Of a stretch of 64,000 nt of DNA, positions 1-8,431 are shown piece after piece. The notes beneath the pieces were generated by a model. The model was given only the letters and a program-made list of their open reading frames with translations, was not told where the DNA came from and did not search any database. Every line of letters begins with the position of its first letter. The first letter of the stretch is position 1. Origin of the DNA: [Clostridium] innocuum (GTDB lineage Bacteria; Bacillota_I; Bacilli_A; Erysipelotrichales; Erysipelotrichaceae); the NCBI GenBank assembly GCA_012317185.1, contig CP048838.1, positions 2,914,001 to 2,978,000 on the forward strand. The letters are read 5' to 3'. The position numbers and the translations under genes were made by a program.

Positions 1-413
1 TAGCCAGCTATCGGATCCAGCGTAAACAGCAGATGCGTCAGCGGATTGCTCAGCAGACACAGCAGATAGAACAGAGCCGGTATCCCTGCAAACAGAATAT
101 GCTTTTTGAGCTTATCCGCGTCCTGTTCAAACACAGTAGTCAGTGTATAAATAAAATATACAACCCCCATAAGCGGAGTGGACATATAATTCAGATGCAG
201 CAGCACCTGATTGAGGAGATACGTTGAAGCGGAAAGCTGTGTCAGCAGCAGCGTTGACAGGATATTTGTCAGAATGGAGAGATAGGTTATCAAAAGACAG
301 GCGCGAAAGGCCTGGTTTTTTCGCGAGGGAAGCAGATTCCCCTTCCATGAATATACCATAATGATGTTGAGCATGATGACAGATACACACTCTGCCGAGA
401 TATCCCATTCCAT
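1..413 (-). CDS. Membrane-anchored GGDEF-type protein, N-terminal part (runs off window)
   Basis: Partial gene leaving the left edge; about 137 codons are visible. The ATG at 413 follows an AGGTGA ribosome site with 6-7 nt spacing. The product starts MEWDISAECVSV and contains at least three strongly hydrophobic stretches separated by short polar loops. This resembles the multi-helix N-terminal sensor of Firmicute diguanylate cyclases, in which a GGDEF domain follows. The catalytic part lies outside the window, so the family call is inference from topology and N-terminal style only; other polytopic membrane sensors remain possible. Confidence 0.5.
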   Translation of the reverse strand, partial: MEWDISAECVSVIMLNIIMVYSWKGNLLPSRKNQAFRACLLITYLSILTNILSTLLLTQLSASTYLLNQVLLHLNYMSTPLMGVVYFIYTLTTVFEQDADKLKKHILFAGIPALFYLLCLLSNPLTHLLFTLDPIAG

Positions 414-574
414 AAATTATCACCTATGTAGATATTGTATCACATAACCATCACAAAGGGCTATGCAGGATGGACATCAAATGTGAAAAAGATGAAAAAA
501 AGGCATTGATCGGCAGCTATAGATGTCGTTCCTCATTCTTTTCTTAACATCATCACTGTAAAGAGCGTGGTTTT

Positions 575-1078
575 CTATTTTCCGTCGTCAAGCTCCAGCT
601 GCAGGATGTAGTCATCCATAATAAAGCCTTGCCCGATATCCGTCTGCACAGAATCGATATCCTTGAAGCCCTTCGCACGGTATACATCCAGACTGTGCTG
701 ATTGAATTTGTTGCAGGTCAGATAAATGGCTTTTTTATCCTGCTCCCTCGCAAAGGAAATTGCCCGCTTCAGCAGGATACTGGACAGCCCCTTTCCTCTG
801 GCCTTCTTATGCAGATACAGCTTGCTCAGAAACAGACGATCCTTTTCCGGCTTCACACCGCAGAATCCGATCATAGCACCCTCCTCATAAGCCAGAAAAT
901 AGGTGTAGTTCTCCTCCTCGATTGCTTTTTTCAATGCCGGATAGCTCTGGAATTTCTCAACCATATAATCAATCTGTTCCTTTGAAATGATGGCTGTAAA
1001 ATACTCATGCCAGATTTCTGTGGCAAGTGCTGCCAATGCACGGATATCCGCATCGCAGCTGCAGATACGCAGTTCCAT
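575..1078 (-). CDS. GNAT family N-acetyltransferase
   Basis: A 167-residue protein starting MELRICSCDADIR. It has the GNAT core: a central strand ending in LSKLYLHKKARGKGLSS (acetyl-CoA pyrophosphate loop of the R/Q-x-x-G-x-G/A type) and a C-terminal N-x-x-S-x-x-x-Y-x-x-x-G-F motif (NQHSLDVYRAKGF). It is expected to transfer acetyl from acetyl-CoA to an amine; the substrate cannot be told. The start at 1078 is chosen because GGGAGGA lies 7-8 nt upstream; an open frame extends to 1159 but lacks a ribosome site and breaks the usual family length. It stands alone, not in an obvious operon. Confidence 0.85.
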   Translation of the reverse strand: MELRICSCDADIRALAALATEIWHEYFTAIISKEQIDYMVEKFQSYPALKKAIEEENYTYFLAYEEGAMIGFCGVKPEKDRLFLSKLYLHKKARGKGLSSILLKRAISFAREQDKKAIYLTCNKFNQHSLDVYRAKGFKDIDSVQTDIGQGFIMDDYILQLELDDGK

Positions 1079-1368
1079 ATACATTCCTCCCTTGTTTTTT
1101 ACCATTATAGAGCAAGGCTTACGGTTTGTAAATGTATTTTCGATATGCCAATACGACACTCAGGCAGCCGTCGTTCCCTTTTCAATGCGCTTTTTCCAAG
1201 GGAAAGCAGAACCCTTTGCCCTGATCATCATCCATATACAAAGAGTTGTGCATTATACAAAGCATAACAGGGCTCTTGATTTTTATGTTCTGGTTTTCCT
1301 TACGGTATCACGGCTTTATGATTTCTTTAGGATATATCAGTAAATAGATAGGATGCTTTTATGCATAG

Positions 1369-1400
1369 ACAGCACCTGAAGCGTCTGCTGTACTTTTTTT
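1369..1400 (+). terminator. Terminator-like hairpin in gene-free region
   Basis: ACAGCA at 1369-1374 pairs with TGCTGT at 1386-1391 and is followed by seven T (1394-1400). The shape is that of an intrinsic terminator on the plus strand, yet no plus-strand gene lies upstream, so it may end an unannotated transcript or be fortuitous. Confidence 0.4.
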
Positions 1401-1578
1401 CCTGCAGCTTACGCTAACTGTCAGTCAAAGCCTCTCTGTAACAGACGTTTCACTTTATTTTACCGTACCTGGAAACTGCATGGATAAAAAACGCCCTTTA
1501 CATTCTTGGAATGCATTATGCAAAGAAACAACACAGCGGTGAGGTATGGTTCTTTCTTACTTTAGGGTGTTTGCAAAA

Positions 1579-1625
1579 GGGAGACTTCCATACTATTGAT
1601 AACTACAATCGTATGGAAGTCCCCC
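1579..1625. repeat. Long imperfect inverted repeat
   Basis: Arms of 15 nt (1579-1593 and 1611-1625; left arm GGGAGACTTCCATAC) pair with one mismatch. The 17-nt loop can extend the stem through ATTG/CAAT. There is no T tract, so it is not a typical terminator. It could be a mobile-element end or an RNA structure. Confidence 0.6.
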
Positions 1626-1760
1626 TATGTTAAATTAACCCACAATCGAGAAAAAATCTGAGATATCATTTGCGTTGTTTTGCAGCATACTTCTCCTGCA
1701 TGCGTGGTTGATGTACAGAATCTTCCATATGCACGAGCTCTTTGATGCTTGCCTGTCTCC

Positions 1761-2249
1761 TCACATATCACCCTCATGTTCCATCAGAGCCTGCTTCCAC
1801 TGCGCAAACAGAACCTCCTCACGGATACTGCGATTTGCATTGCTCGTACTCGGCAGATAGCTGCAGGGCAAAGCGATATCCGGAAAATGCTTCTGATACA
1901 GTTCATAGGCTTTTCTGCCGTTGCAGATCACCCTGTGCAGGGTTGGGTACACCGCTGTCAGGTGTGCGATATCATTTACCCTTTCCTTGCGGATTGCACT
2001 GTCCAAACTGCCCTCTCGCTCACATTCTCCAATCACATCCCAAAGCAGAATGTGCTGCTGAAACAGAATTTCCTTTTTCTGAGCATAGGTATCAATCGGC
2101 ATTTCAAATACCGCATGCAGAATCTTCCAGAAACGGTTGTGGCCAAACCCGTAATATTCCTGCTTATCCAGAGAAGTCACACTGGGCATAGAACCCAGAA
2201 TCATGAGTCTTGGCTTTTCCGGGATGATGGGATCAAAGCCCTTCAGCAC
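1761..2249 (-). CDS. Family 6 DNA-deoxyinosine (uracil/hypoxanthine) glycosylase
   Basis: A 162-residue protein with the uracil-DNA-glycosylase fold signature. An N-terminal LGSMPSVTSL motif is followed by YYGFGHNRFWKIL, and the C-terminal loop is LPSTSNAN. This arrangement (GS-P-S, GH-N-R-F-W, PSTS-AN) is that of the HDG family, which removes hypoxanthine and related deaminated bases from DNA in base-excision repair. The start is a GTG at 2249 and overlaps the last 7 bases of rimO, so the two are translationally coupled. The substrate preference is family knowledge, not visible here. Confidence 0.82.
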   Translation of the reverse strand: MLKGFDPIIPEKPRLMILGSMPSVTSLDKQEYYGFGHNRFWKILHAVFEMPIDTYAQKKEILFQQHILLWDVIGECEREGSLDSAIRKERVNDIAHLTAVYPTLHRVICNGRKAYELYQKHFPDIALPCSYLPSTSNANRSIREEVLFAQWKQALMEHEGDM

Positions 2250-3544
2250 ACTTCCACACCCTTGAAGTCATGGGGCAGTGCCTCAGTGATCCGCACCTTT
2301 ACAAAGCTGCCGAATTCGATAAAGCGCTCACTTTTAAACATCACAATGCCGTCCACCTCATCCGGTGCAGAGCTGGCCCCGCGTCCGCGATACACGCCGG
2401 TAAGACCTTCCTGATCCTCAACAAGAACCTCAATGATCTCCCCTACCATACGTCTCTGATTCTCCAGTGATATTTCCTCCTGACGCTTCATCAGCTGCGC
2501 CAGACGCGCTTCCTTTACATCCTCGTCCACGGCCCCATCCATAGAATAGGCAGGGGTGTCCTCCTCCGGGGAATAGGGAAAGGCTCCCATACGGTCCCAG
2601 TGGATATCCTCTACAAACTGCATAAGCTCGCTGAAATCTGTTTCCTCCTCTGTCGGGAATCCGACAATAAAGGTTGTACGCAGGGTTGGATAAGAAAAGG
2701 TTTCCCGAATCTTCTTCACCAGAGTGGCAACATCTTCTCTGCTTCCTCTTCGATTCATCAGCTGCAGCATGCGATTGGAAGCGTGCTGCATTGGAATATC
2801 AAAATATGGCAGCACCTTTGGCAGCTTTGCCATTCCCTCAATCAGCCGGGCATCGATTTCATCCGGATACATATACAGAATACGGATCCAGTGGAAGCCT
2901 TCGATTTCATGCAGCTGCTGCAAGAGATCAAGCAGTGCTCTTCTGCCATACAGATCGACGCCGTATTTTGTCGTATCCTGTGCAATCACCACCAGCTCCC
3001 TGACACCGCGCTGCGCCAGCTGTTTCGCCTCTTCCACCAGCTGCTCGATGGGAAAGGACACATTATCCCCGCGAATCAGCGGAATCGCACAATAGGTACA
3101 GTGATTGCTGCAGCCCTCGGCAATTTTCAGATATGCCGTCCACGGCTTGCTGGACACCTTCCGCTCACATTTGTCATAGCTTACCAGATCATGCCCGTCC
3201 AGCAGCTTTGGTAAGAGTTCATGCAGGTGCGGATATTCGCGAATACTGATCACTGCATCAATTTCCGGGATATCCTGCTCCAGCTGTTCCTTATAACGCT
3301 GTGCCAGACAGCCGACAACAATCAGCTTTCTGCACCTGTGCTTTTTATACTCCGCCATCTGAAAAATCGTCTGAATGGCCTCTTCCTTTGCGGAATTGAT
3401 AAATCCGCACGTATTGATAATGATTGCCTCTGCCTCATCCGCATTGTGAACGAGCTCATGGCCGCCGCTATTGATCATACCCATCATTTTTTCACTGTCT
3501 ACCAGATTTTTACTGCAGCCCAGTGATATAAACCCAATTTTCAT
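2243..3544 (-). CDS. rimO: Ribosomal protein uS12 (Asp) methylthiotransferase RimO
   Basis: A 433-residue radical-SAM methylthiotransferase. The N-terminal MTTase domain shows three cysteines that bind an auxiliary 4Fe-4S cluster (FISLGCSKN, NTCGF, VVGCLAQR). The radical-SAM cluster motif is CSNHCTYC, and a C-terminal TRAM domain ends the protein. RimO methylthiolates a conserved aspartate of ribosomal protein S12. The FISLGCSKNLVDSE start is typical of RimO rather than MiaB. The ATG at 3544 has GAGGTG 8 nt upstream; an open frame reaches 3625 but has no ribosome site. It is transcribed ahead of the overlapping DNA glycosylase gene. Confidence 0.95.
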   Translation of the reverse strand: MKIGFISLGCSKNLVDSEKMMGMINSGGHELVHNADEAEAIIINTCGFINSAKEEAIQTIFQMAEYKKHRCRKLIVVGCLAQRYKEQLEQDIPEIDAVISIREYPHLHELLPKLLDGHDLVSYDKCERKVSSKPWTAYLKIAEGCSNHCTYCAIPLIRGDNVSFPIEQLVEEAKQLAQRGVRELVVIAQDTTKYGVDLYGRRALLDLLQQLHEIEGFHWIRILYMYPDEIDARLIEGMAKLPKVLPYFDIPMQHASNRMLQLMNRRGSREDVATLVKKIRETFSYPTLRTTFIVGFPTEEETDFSELMQFVEDIHWDRMGAFPYSPEEDTPAYSMDGAVDEDVKEARLAQLMKRQEEISLENQRRMVGEIIEVLVEDQEGLTGVYRGRGASSAPDEVDGIVMFKSERFIEFGSFVKVRITEALPHDFKGVEVC

Positions 3545-3655
3545 ATAAAACACCTCGATTATTACTATACCATGAAGACCGGCTTCATGAAAGCCGCAAA
3601 TTATGTAAAATTTTGTTATTGTCATGCTGGAATCATATAAATTCTTTCCGTTCTC

Positions 3656-3664
3656 TGGTATAAT
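3656..3664 (+). promoter_or_regulatory. Extended -10 promoter of the XRE-like gene
   Basis: TGGTATAAT, an extended -10 (TGn plus TATAAT), lies 30 nt before the start codon at 3695. No good -35 is present, as is common with extended -10 promoters. Confidence 0.55.
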
Positions 3665-3694
3665 TATATACAGACTATCACAGGGAGGTAACGT

Positions 3695-4942
3695 ATGTAC
3701 GGACGAGTGGAAATCGATGATGAAACGAAAAAGAAGCTGTCGCTTCTATTAAAATATTATCGCAAAAAAGCAAATCTGAACCAGCGTGACTTCATCACTT
3801 ACAACGGGGCAACGATCTGTTCTGCCGATACCTACAGTAAAATAGAAAATTGTAAAATCATTAAAAGCAATTCCATCTATCATTATCTGCTGGTACAGAT
3901 TCATGCTGAACTCAATCTTCCTTCCAGCTGGTGGGAGCCCTGGAGCACCTGTTTTCAGGAGCTGCTGGAGCTGGTGACGCGCTATGACCTTGCAGGACTG
4001 GCAGAGCGGTGTGCCGTCCTTTTTGCACAGCTCCGGGAAAAAACCGATATCTTTGCGGTTGAGTATCGAGAACTGCTGATGCTGATGGCTTCCTATTATG
4101 AACACTGCAGCGAAATGAGTGAGGAGCAGTTTCATAAATATATGGAGCTGCTTCCTATCTTTGATGTGAGCATACAGGAGATTTTAAAGGATATGCTTTA
4201 TACATATACCGTACACAGACACCGTGATGCCAGAAAAAACGGTGCTGTCTTCACCCGTCTGCACATGGCGGAAAGCACCTCGCTGCTCAATATACTGAAC
4301 CGCAGCTATCAGGCCTATTATGAGGAACGCTTTCTGGACTGCTTTCGGGATTCCCTGTATCTGGAGCAGACATTTTTGAAGCAGGGTAATTACAACCGTC
4401 TGCTGGATGTATACGATGCCATTGTCCTTCTGTATGCAGATGTACAAAAGGATGCGGCCAATCATGAATATGTCGAAAAGCTCTTTGCCATTGTTAAAGA
4501 GCATCCCGAACAGCTGCACCGCAATAAATATCTGCAAAGCCTGTATCAATGCGGGATGCTGTATTATGAAATAGGACAATATGAAAAAGCATGCGACTAT
4601 TTCTGTGAGCTGGCAAAGCAGGACGACTACCATTTTCTGCCGGCAGCACTGCTTGCCTGTATTCTCTGCGAGCAGCTAGAGCGTGTAATCCCTCCTGAAA
4701 TATTACAGGAGCCGCGCTATCCCGAGCGTTTTCCGAAGCATGTGACCGCTTACCATCAATACTGCCGGTTCAAGCAGAAGGAACGAGATCCCTTTCAGCG
4801 GGAGGAGTATTTTTTGAAGTATTTGCTGCCCCAAATATCCAATGAGGATCAACTGATTTGGGAGCCTGCCTGCAGAGAGCTGGAACAGCTGATCCGATCC
4901 ACACGCCATTATCACCTGAAAAAACGCATACAAAGCAGTTGA
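3695..4942 (+). CDS. XRE-like helix-turn-helix regulator with helical-repeat C-terminus
   Basis: A 415-residue protein. Residues about 10-75 look like an XRE/Cro-type HTH (LLLKYYRKKANLNQRDFI, then a recognition-helix-like stretch and KIENCKI). The remainder is helix-rich, with tyrosine/leucine repeats resembling TPR-like arrays of Rgg/PlcR-type sensors (for example the stretch around YQCGMLYYEIGQYEKACDYF). Such proteins often bind a peptide and act on nearby promoters, but no ligand or target can be inferred. GGGAGGT lies 5 nt before the ATG. It is divergent from rimO and upstream of the lipoprotein genes. Confidence 0.6.
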   Translation: MYGRVEIDDETKKKLSLLLKYYRKKANLNQRDFITYNGATICSADTYSKIENCKIIKSNSIYHYLLVQIHAELNLPSSWWEPWSTCFQELLELVTRYDLAGLAERCAVLFAQLREKTDIFAVEYRELLMLMASYYEHCSEMSEEQFHKYMELLPIFDVSIQEILKDMLYTYTVHRHRDARKNGAVFTRLHMAESTSLLNILNRSYQAYYEERFLDCFRDSLYLEQTFLKQGNYNRLLDVYDAIVLLYADVQKDAANHEYVEKLFAIVKEHPEQLHRNKYLQSLYQCGMLYYEIGQYEKACDYFCELAKQDDYHFLPAALLACILCEQLERVIPPEILQEPRYPERFPKHVTAYHQYCRFKQKERDPFQREEYFLKYLLPQISNEDQLIWEPACRELEQLIRSTRHYHLKKRIQSS

Positions 4943-5035
4943 ATTCAGAAATTATACAATTTTATACCGAATATCTGACAAAAATCACATATTTTTTCTA
5001 AATTTCAAATTTGTAATCTTTTCTTCTTTATTTCA

Positions 5036-5044
5036 TGATATAAT
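5036..5044 (+). promoter_or_regulatory. Extended -10 promoter of first lipoprotein gene
   Basis: TGATATAAT at 5036-5044, 57 nt upstream of the start at 5102, in an AT-rich stretch. Confidence 0.5.
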
Positions 5045-5101
5045 TTCTACATACAGGATACGTTTATCCTGTGCAATCAATCATTTGATAGGGAGGACAA
5101 T

Positions 5102-5542
5102 ATGAAAAAATTACTTTGCGCTACATTTGCCGTACTGGTATTAGCAGGATGCTCCGGCGGAGCAAAAACAGAAACAAAGACCTGTTCAATGGAACAGAGC
5201 GGTATGAAAATGGATGCCACTTTCACCGCTGAGGATGATAAAATCACTAAAACCTCAGTAAAGGTTACCATGGATCTTTCCGCTGCCGGTCTTGGAGACA
5301 CAGAGCTGACAGATGATCAGAAAAAACAGCTGGAAACTGCTGTATTAAGCCAGTTGGGTGTTGAAGAAGGAAAAGGTGTCAATGTCAGTGCTGAATTCAA
5401 GGACAAGAATATCATCGCAACCGTTGACGTTGATATGAAAGACGGAGATTCAGCTACATTGAAGAAGCTGGGATTCGGTGGAGAAGCAAGTCTGTCCAAG
5501 ACGCTGGAAGAAGCAAAAGACGGCGGAGCTACTTGTAAATAA
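5102..5542 (+). CDS. DUF1307/YehR-like surface lipoprotein, paralogue 1
   Basis: A 146-residue lipoprotein: MKKLLCATFAVLVLAGC is a signal peptide with the lipobox LAGC (lipidated Cys17). The mature part is small and charged, with a cysteine soon after the anchor (KTC, about residue 28) and another at the very end (ATCK). Two further genes in the next 3 kb share this layout. The closest family I recognise is DUF1307 (E. coli YehR, Listeria/Streptococcus homologues), whose function is not established. GGGAGGACAAT precedes the ATG, and an intrinsic terminator follows at once. Confidence 0.75.
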   Translation: MKKLLCATFAVLVLAGCSGGAKTETKTCSMEQSGMKMDATFTAEDDKITKTSVKVTMDLSAAGLGDTELTDDQKKQLETAVLSQLGVEEGKGVNVSAEFKDKNIIATVDVDMKDGDSATLKKLGFGGEASLSKTLEEAKDGGATCK

Positions 5543-5549
5543 TCTTTGA

Positions 5550-5575
5550 AACTCAGGGCTAAGCTCTGAGTTTTG
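5550..5575 (+). terminator. Intrinsic terminator after lipoprotein 1
   Basis: AACTCAG pairs with CTGAGTT around a short loop and is followed by a T-rich tail. A TATAAT-like box (5579-5584) directly follows and may drive the next gene. Confidence 0.65.
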
Positions 5576-5605
5576 CCATTATAATCTGAAGGAAGGGAAA
5601 ATACA

Positions 5606-6070
5606 ATGAAAAAATTATTATGTGCTGCTTTTGTGGTTGCCATGCTGGCAGGCTGCTCCGGCGGTAAAGAAGAAACAAAAACAATGACCTGTACGGCAGA
5701 ACAGAAATCCAATGGTTCCACCATTTCACAGACGATCAAATTTGACTATCAGGGTGACAACATCACCAAGCAGGATCAGAAAACAGTGATTACTGCACCG
5801 GATAAAAAAACCTATGAAGCAATGCTGCCGACACTGAAAAGCGCTTCTCTGGAAAGCAAGGCAAAGGGTGTTGAAGGCATGAGCTATAGTCTGACAGAGG
5901 ATAAAGACAAATTCTCAATTACGGAATCCATTGTTTTTGATATCAAAGAAATCGATCCGAAGGACTACGGTACCTTTACCAACCAGAAGCTGAGCGGTAA
6001 AAAAATGGTAATGGATCTGGAAAAGACAAAAGAAAACATCGAAAAAAGCGGATTAACCTGTAAAAAATAA
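5606..6070 (+). CDS. DUF1307/YehR-like surface lipoprotein, paralogue 2
   Basis: A 154-residue lipoprotein with signal peptide and lipobox (MLAGC, Cys17), nearly identical in its first 20 residues to the preceding gene. The cysteine pair is conserved: MTC at about residue 29 and LTCKK at the C-terminus. The central part has an ILDFDIKEIDPKDYG-like segment comparable to the V/IDxxxLDxxDL region of YehR homologues. A separate TATAAT-like box and a strong terminator suggest it can be its own transcription unit. Function unknown; secreted and membrane-anchored. Confidence 0.75.
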   Translation: MKKLLCAAFVVAMLAGCSGGKEETKTMTCTAEQKSNGSTISQTIKFDYQGDNITKQDQKTVITAPDKKTYEAMLPTLKSASLESKAKGVEGMSYSLTEDKDKFSITESIVFDIKEIDPKDYGTFTNQKLSGKKMVMDLEKTKENIEKSGLTCKK

Positions 6071-6098
6071 ACAGGCCATTACATGATAAGCGCTGAAG

Positions 6099-6124
6099 AG
6101 CTCTCTGTTGGAGAGCTTTTTTTA
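6099..6124 (+). terminator. Intrinsic terminator after lipoprotein 2
   Basis: AGCTCTC (6099-6105), loop TGTTG, GAGAGCT (6111-6117), then a run of T. A textbook rho-independent terminator. Confidence 0.85.
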
Positions 6125-6299
6125 TCTTTCTACATCCAAATCCATGAAAAATAGAAATGGCTGTATCAGAAAGGGGATTTTCAATCTAACTGCACATTGA
6201 TCAGCCCTTTTATTTTTTATCCCGCCTGAATAATTCTGAAAAGGCAACATTTTTAGTCGAACTTATAGAATATATCTGCTTTTCCCTATCATAAAGTGA

Positions 6300-6543
6300 T
6301 ATAATTACAATATCAAAAATCATAAGATATACGAACAGACAGCGTGTCCTTTGGCTATCTCAGATGTATCGCGCAATGCAGCACTGCCTAAATCGACGGC
6401 TATCAGGCAAACAGGCTCCATAAGGGAGTCTGCCGCAGCAGAATCCCATACACAGCACTGTTTTTTCGGCTATTCACAAAGCGGTGTGATGCAGTATAGA
6501 AGCTTGCTTCACGGCAGGAATGAAAAGACAGGAGGTTTACAGT
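6300..6543 (+). promoter_or_regulatory. Long structured leader of the diguanylate cyclase gene; possible c-di-GMP-type riboswitch
   Basis: A TATAAT box at 6300-6305 implies an RNA start near 6312 and an untranslated leader of about 230 nt before the GGDEF start at 6544. The leader has AGGCAAAC (6405-6412), like the conserved GGCAAAC of GEMM-I c-di-GMP riboswitches. This is followed by a stem CAGGCTCC/GGAGTCTG and then GCCGCAGCAG, a weak match to the GACGCAAAGC motif. The tetraloop and the second half of the consensus are not convincing, so the assignment is tentative. Confidence 0.3.
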
Positions 6544-7575
6544 ATGCCAATGAAACTTAATGAAAATAATTACAGCTATTATATTTACCGCAATCTGATA
6601 TGTCTGGCAATCCTTCTGCATTTCGGCTATACATTGCTTATGGGAATTCTGCATTATGGCGTTCCTCTTCTCTATAATATCTGCAGTGTGCTGTTTTACA
6701 TCGGTATGCTATTGCTGGTTATGAAAAAAAAGCGATATGCGCTGGCCGTTTCCCTGATTCATTTGGAAACCATCTGCTTTGTTGTGTTACACACTGTGCT
6801 GTTTGGCTGGAACGCTTCCTTCTTTCTCTTTCTGATTGCAATGGCTTCTCTTGTGTATTTCTGTCCCTACCGCAGTCCCTACATCCCCTATCTGTTTTCC
6901 ATCCTGCATATGCTCACCTTTTTTCTATTGCATGAACAAACACAGGGAACGACGTTCTCTTCTCTGCCGGCTGCTTCCTTACAGCTGCTATTTCTCTGCA
7001 ACAGCTTTGGTTCATTTCTCACAATCCTTTATGTTGCCTATGTTTCCAATGCCAGTGCCGATATTGGAAAAGAGGTTTTAAAAAAGCAGAATGAAAGTCT
7101 TTTGCAGATTGCTAATTACGATTCCCTCACAGGGCTGTACAACCGTACTTATTTGAAAAAAACAGCATCCCAGCTGTGTCTTGAGAATTGCTGTCTTGCA
7201 ATTGGTGATATTGATGATTTCAAGCGGATCAATGACACCTATGGTCATTTGTGCGGGGACGCCATATTAAAGCAGCTCGCTGAGCATATGCGAACCAGAC
7301 TGGATCCCGCGATCTTTATCTGCCGCTGGGGTGGTGAGGAATTTGTCTTCCTTTTTCATGATATCAGGGAGCAGGATGCACTGCAGCAGCTGCAGGATTT
7401 CTGTCACTGGATGAATCACACAGAATTTCAATACGGAGAACAAAAGATCCCAGTCACCATGACATTCGGCATCTGCTGTCATCAGCGGCTTTCTCTGGAT
7501 GAGTTAATCAATAAAGCCGATCAGCTCCTGTACCAGGGGAAACAAAAAGGGAAGCACACAGTCGTAAGCGGGTAA
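6544..7575 (+). CDS. Membrane-bound diguanylate cyclase (GGDEF)
   Basis: A 343-residue protein: about six hydrophobic helices (residues 15-165) followed by a GGDEF domain beginning at ANYDSLTGLYNR. The active-site motif is GGEEF at about 263-267 and the metal/substrate residues are in IGDIDDFKRIND, so it should convert two GTP to cyclic di-GMP. No RxxD inhibitory site is seen five residues before GGEEF, so product inhibition through it is unlikely. The start at 6544 is chosen because AGGAGG lies 8 nt upstream; an ATG at 6520 lies too close to its own purine tract. The helical N-terminus probably senses an unknown membrane or extracellular cue. Confidence 0.88.
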   Translation: MPMKLNENNYSYYIYRNLICLAILLHFGYTLLMGILHYGVPLLYNICSVLFYIGMLLLVMKKKRYALAVSLIHLETICFVVLHTVLFGWNASFFLFLIAMASLVYFCPYRSPYIPYLFSILHMLTFFLLHEQTQGTTFSSLPAASLQLLFLCNSFGSFLTILYVAYVSNASADIGKEVLKKQNESLLQIANYDSLTGLYNRTYLKKTASQLCLENCCLAIGDIDDFKRINDTYGHLCGDAILKQLAEHMRTRLDPAIFICRWGGEEFVFLFHDIREQDALQQLQDFCHWMNHTEFQYGEQKIPVTMTFGICCHQRLSLDELINKADQLLYQGKQKGKHTVVSG

Positions 7576-7630
7576 AGCTGCTGCATGAAGCAATGATCCC
7601 TGTACCATAATACCAATAGGAGTGGATGCT

Positions 7631-8086
7631 ATGAGAAAACAGATCCTGTTGATAAGTCTATTGCTTCTGTTAAGTGGCTGTTCGAAAAAAGCAGAAGCAG
7701 GCATAAGTAAAACGACATGCCGGGGAACCCTGATGGATACCTTTATTGAAACAACCATGGATTCAGAAAATCAACGAATTTCAACACAGAGCATACAGCT
7801 GCATACAGACTATCGTACACTTGGCTATAACAAGCAGCAGGCACAGGCCTGTGTTAAACAGTACCAGAAGGATTATGCAAATATCAGGGGCTTGACCTAT
7901 CAGGCATCCGTGACAGATAAAGAAATGAAGCAGCTGCTCGTTCTAAAGCTGACGGACATTGACACCGCACAGCTGAAAAAGCTGGATTTCATCCAGACCT
8001 TAGAAGACGCTGTATTCGATGTACATACCGCGGTAATCGTTTATGAACAGCAGGGACTTACCTGCAGTACGAAGCCGGCGGCATAA
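7631..8086 (+). CDS. DUF1307/YehR-like surface lipoprotein, paralogue 3
   Basis: A 151-residue lipoprotein (lipobox LLSGC, Cys17) closest of the three to canonical DUF1307/YehR. It has a HTDYRTLGYNKQQAQA segment, KYANI-like and LTYQASVTD segments, and an acidic IDTAQLKKLDF motif. The cysteine pair near the anchor (TTC) and near the C-terminus (LTCS) matches paralogues 1 and 2. AGGAG lies 8 nt before the ATG at 7631; a GTG at 7622 is too close to that site. It follows the GGDEF gene by 55 nt and may be cotranscribed with it. Confidence 0.75.
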   Translation: MRKQILLISLLLLLSGCSKKAEAGISKTTCRGTLMDTFIETTMDSENQRISTQSIQLHTDYRTLGYNKQQAQACVKQYQKDYANIRGLTYQASVTDKEMKQLLVLKLTDIDTAQLKKLDFIQTLEDAVFDVHTAVIVYEQQGLTCSTKPAA

Positions 8087-8358
8087 CGTCAGGGTATCCG
8101 ATGGATACTGCTAACGCACAGTCAGAGATTTCCTGTACGAAGCATACAGCCTTCATAAGGCACCGGCATTGCTTTCGGCAATACGTGATAAAGAAAGTAA
8201 ATCAGCAATAAAATCCTTTGTTTCCCCTTATAAGGATACGGTGATTAAACAGACCGTTTCAAACAAGACTGCTTTTTTCTATTCCCGCTGATTCCTTTCC
8301 TGCCCCTGTTTTATGCTCATATTATACAGCAGTTCCTTTCTGCCAAAATCATCGATAT

Positions 8359-8385
8359 GAAAAAGATCAGACGATGTATCTGACC
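8359..8385 (-). terminator. Minus-strand intrinsic terminator (end of MalY operon)
   Basis: Read on the minus strand, GGTCAGA pairs with TCTGATC around a 7-nt loop and is followed by TTTTT. It lies 50 nt downstream of the malY-like stop codon. Confidence 0.65.
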
Positions 8386-8391
8386 CTTTCT

Positions 8392-8415
8392 GCTGCCTAT
8401 TCCGGCAGCTTTTTT
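8392..8415 (+). terminator. Plus-strand intrinsic terminator
   Basis: GCTGCC (8392-8397), loop TATTCC, GGCAGC (8404-8409), then six T. It faces the minus-strand terminator beside it and closes the plus-strand lipoprotein/GGDEF region. The 270 nt between 8087 and here hold no gene that I can see. Confidence 0.75.
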
Positions 8416-8431
8416 ATGTTGGAATTTCCTT

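Larger units (their letters stand above)
1079..1760. other. Intergenic region without a recognisable gene
   Basis: About 680 bases between the GNAT and DNA glycosylase genes. I see no open frame with a ribosome site and a recognisable product. It holds a plus-strand terminator-like hairpin (1369-1400) and a long imperfect inverted repeat (1579-1625), described separately. Confidence 0.6.

Noticed and set aside
127..423. 98-codon minus-strand open frame at the left edge
   Set aside because: The hydrophobic membrane-protein frame starting at 413 with a proper ribosome site is a better reading of the same bases.
1749..2414. 221-codon plus-strand open frame
   Set aside because: Antisense of the DNA glycosylase and rimO genes.
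3656..3664. tRNA or rRNA genes anywhere in the window
   Set aside because: I saw no cloverleaf-like sequence with the conserved GGTTCGAATCC arm, and no rRNA stretches. A covariance scan would be needed to exclude tRNAs completely.
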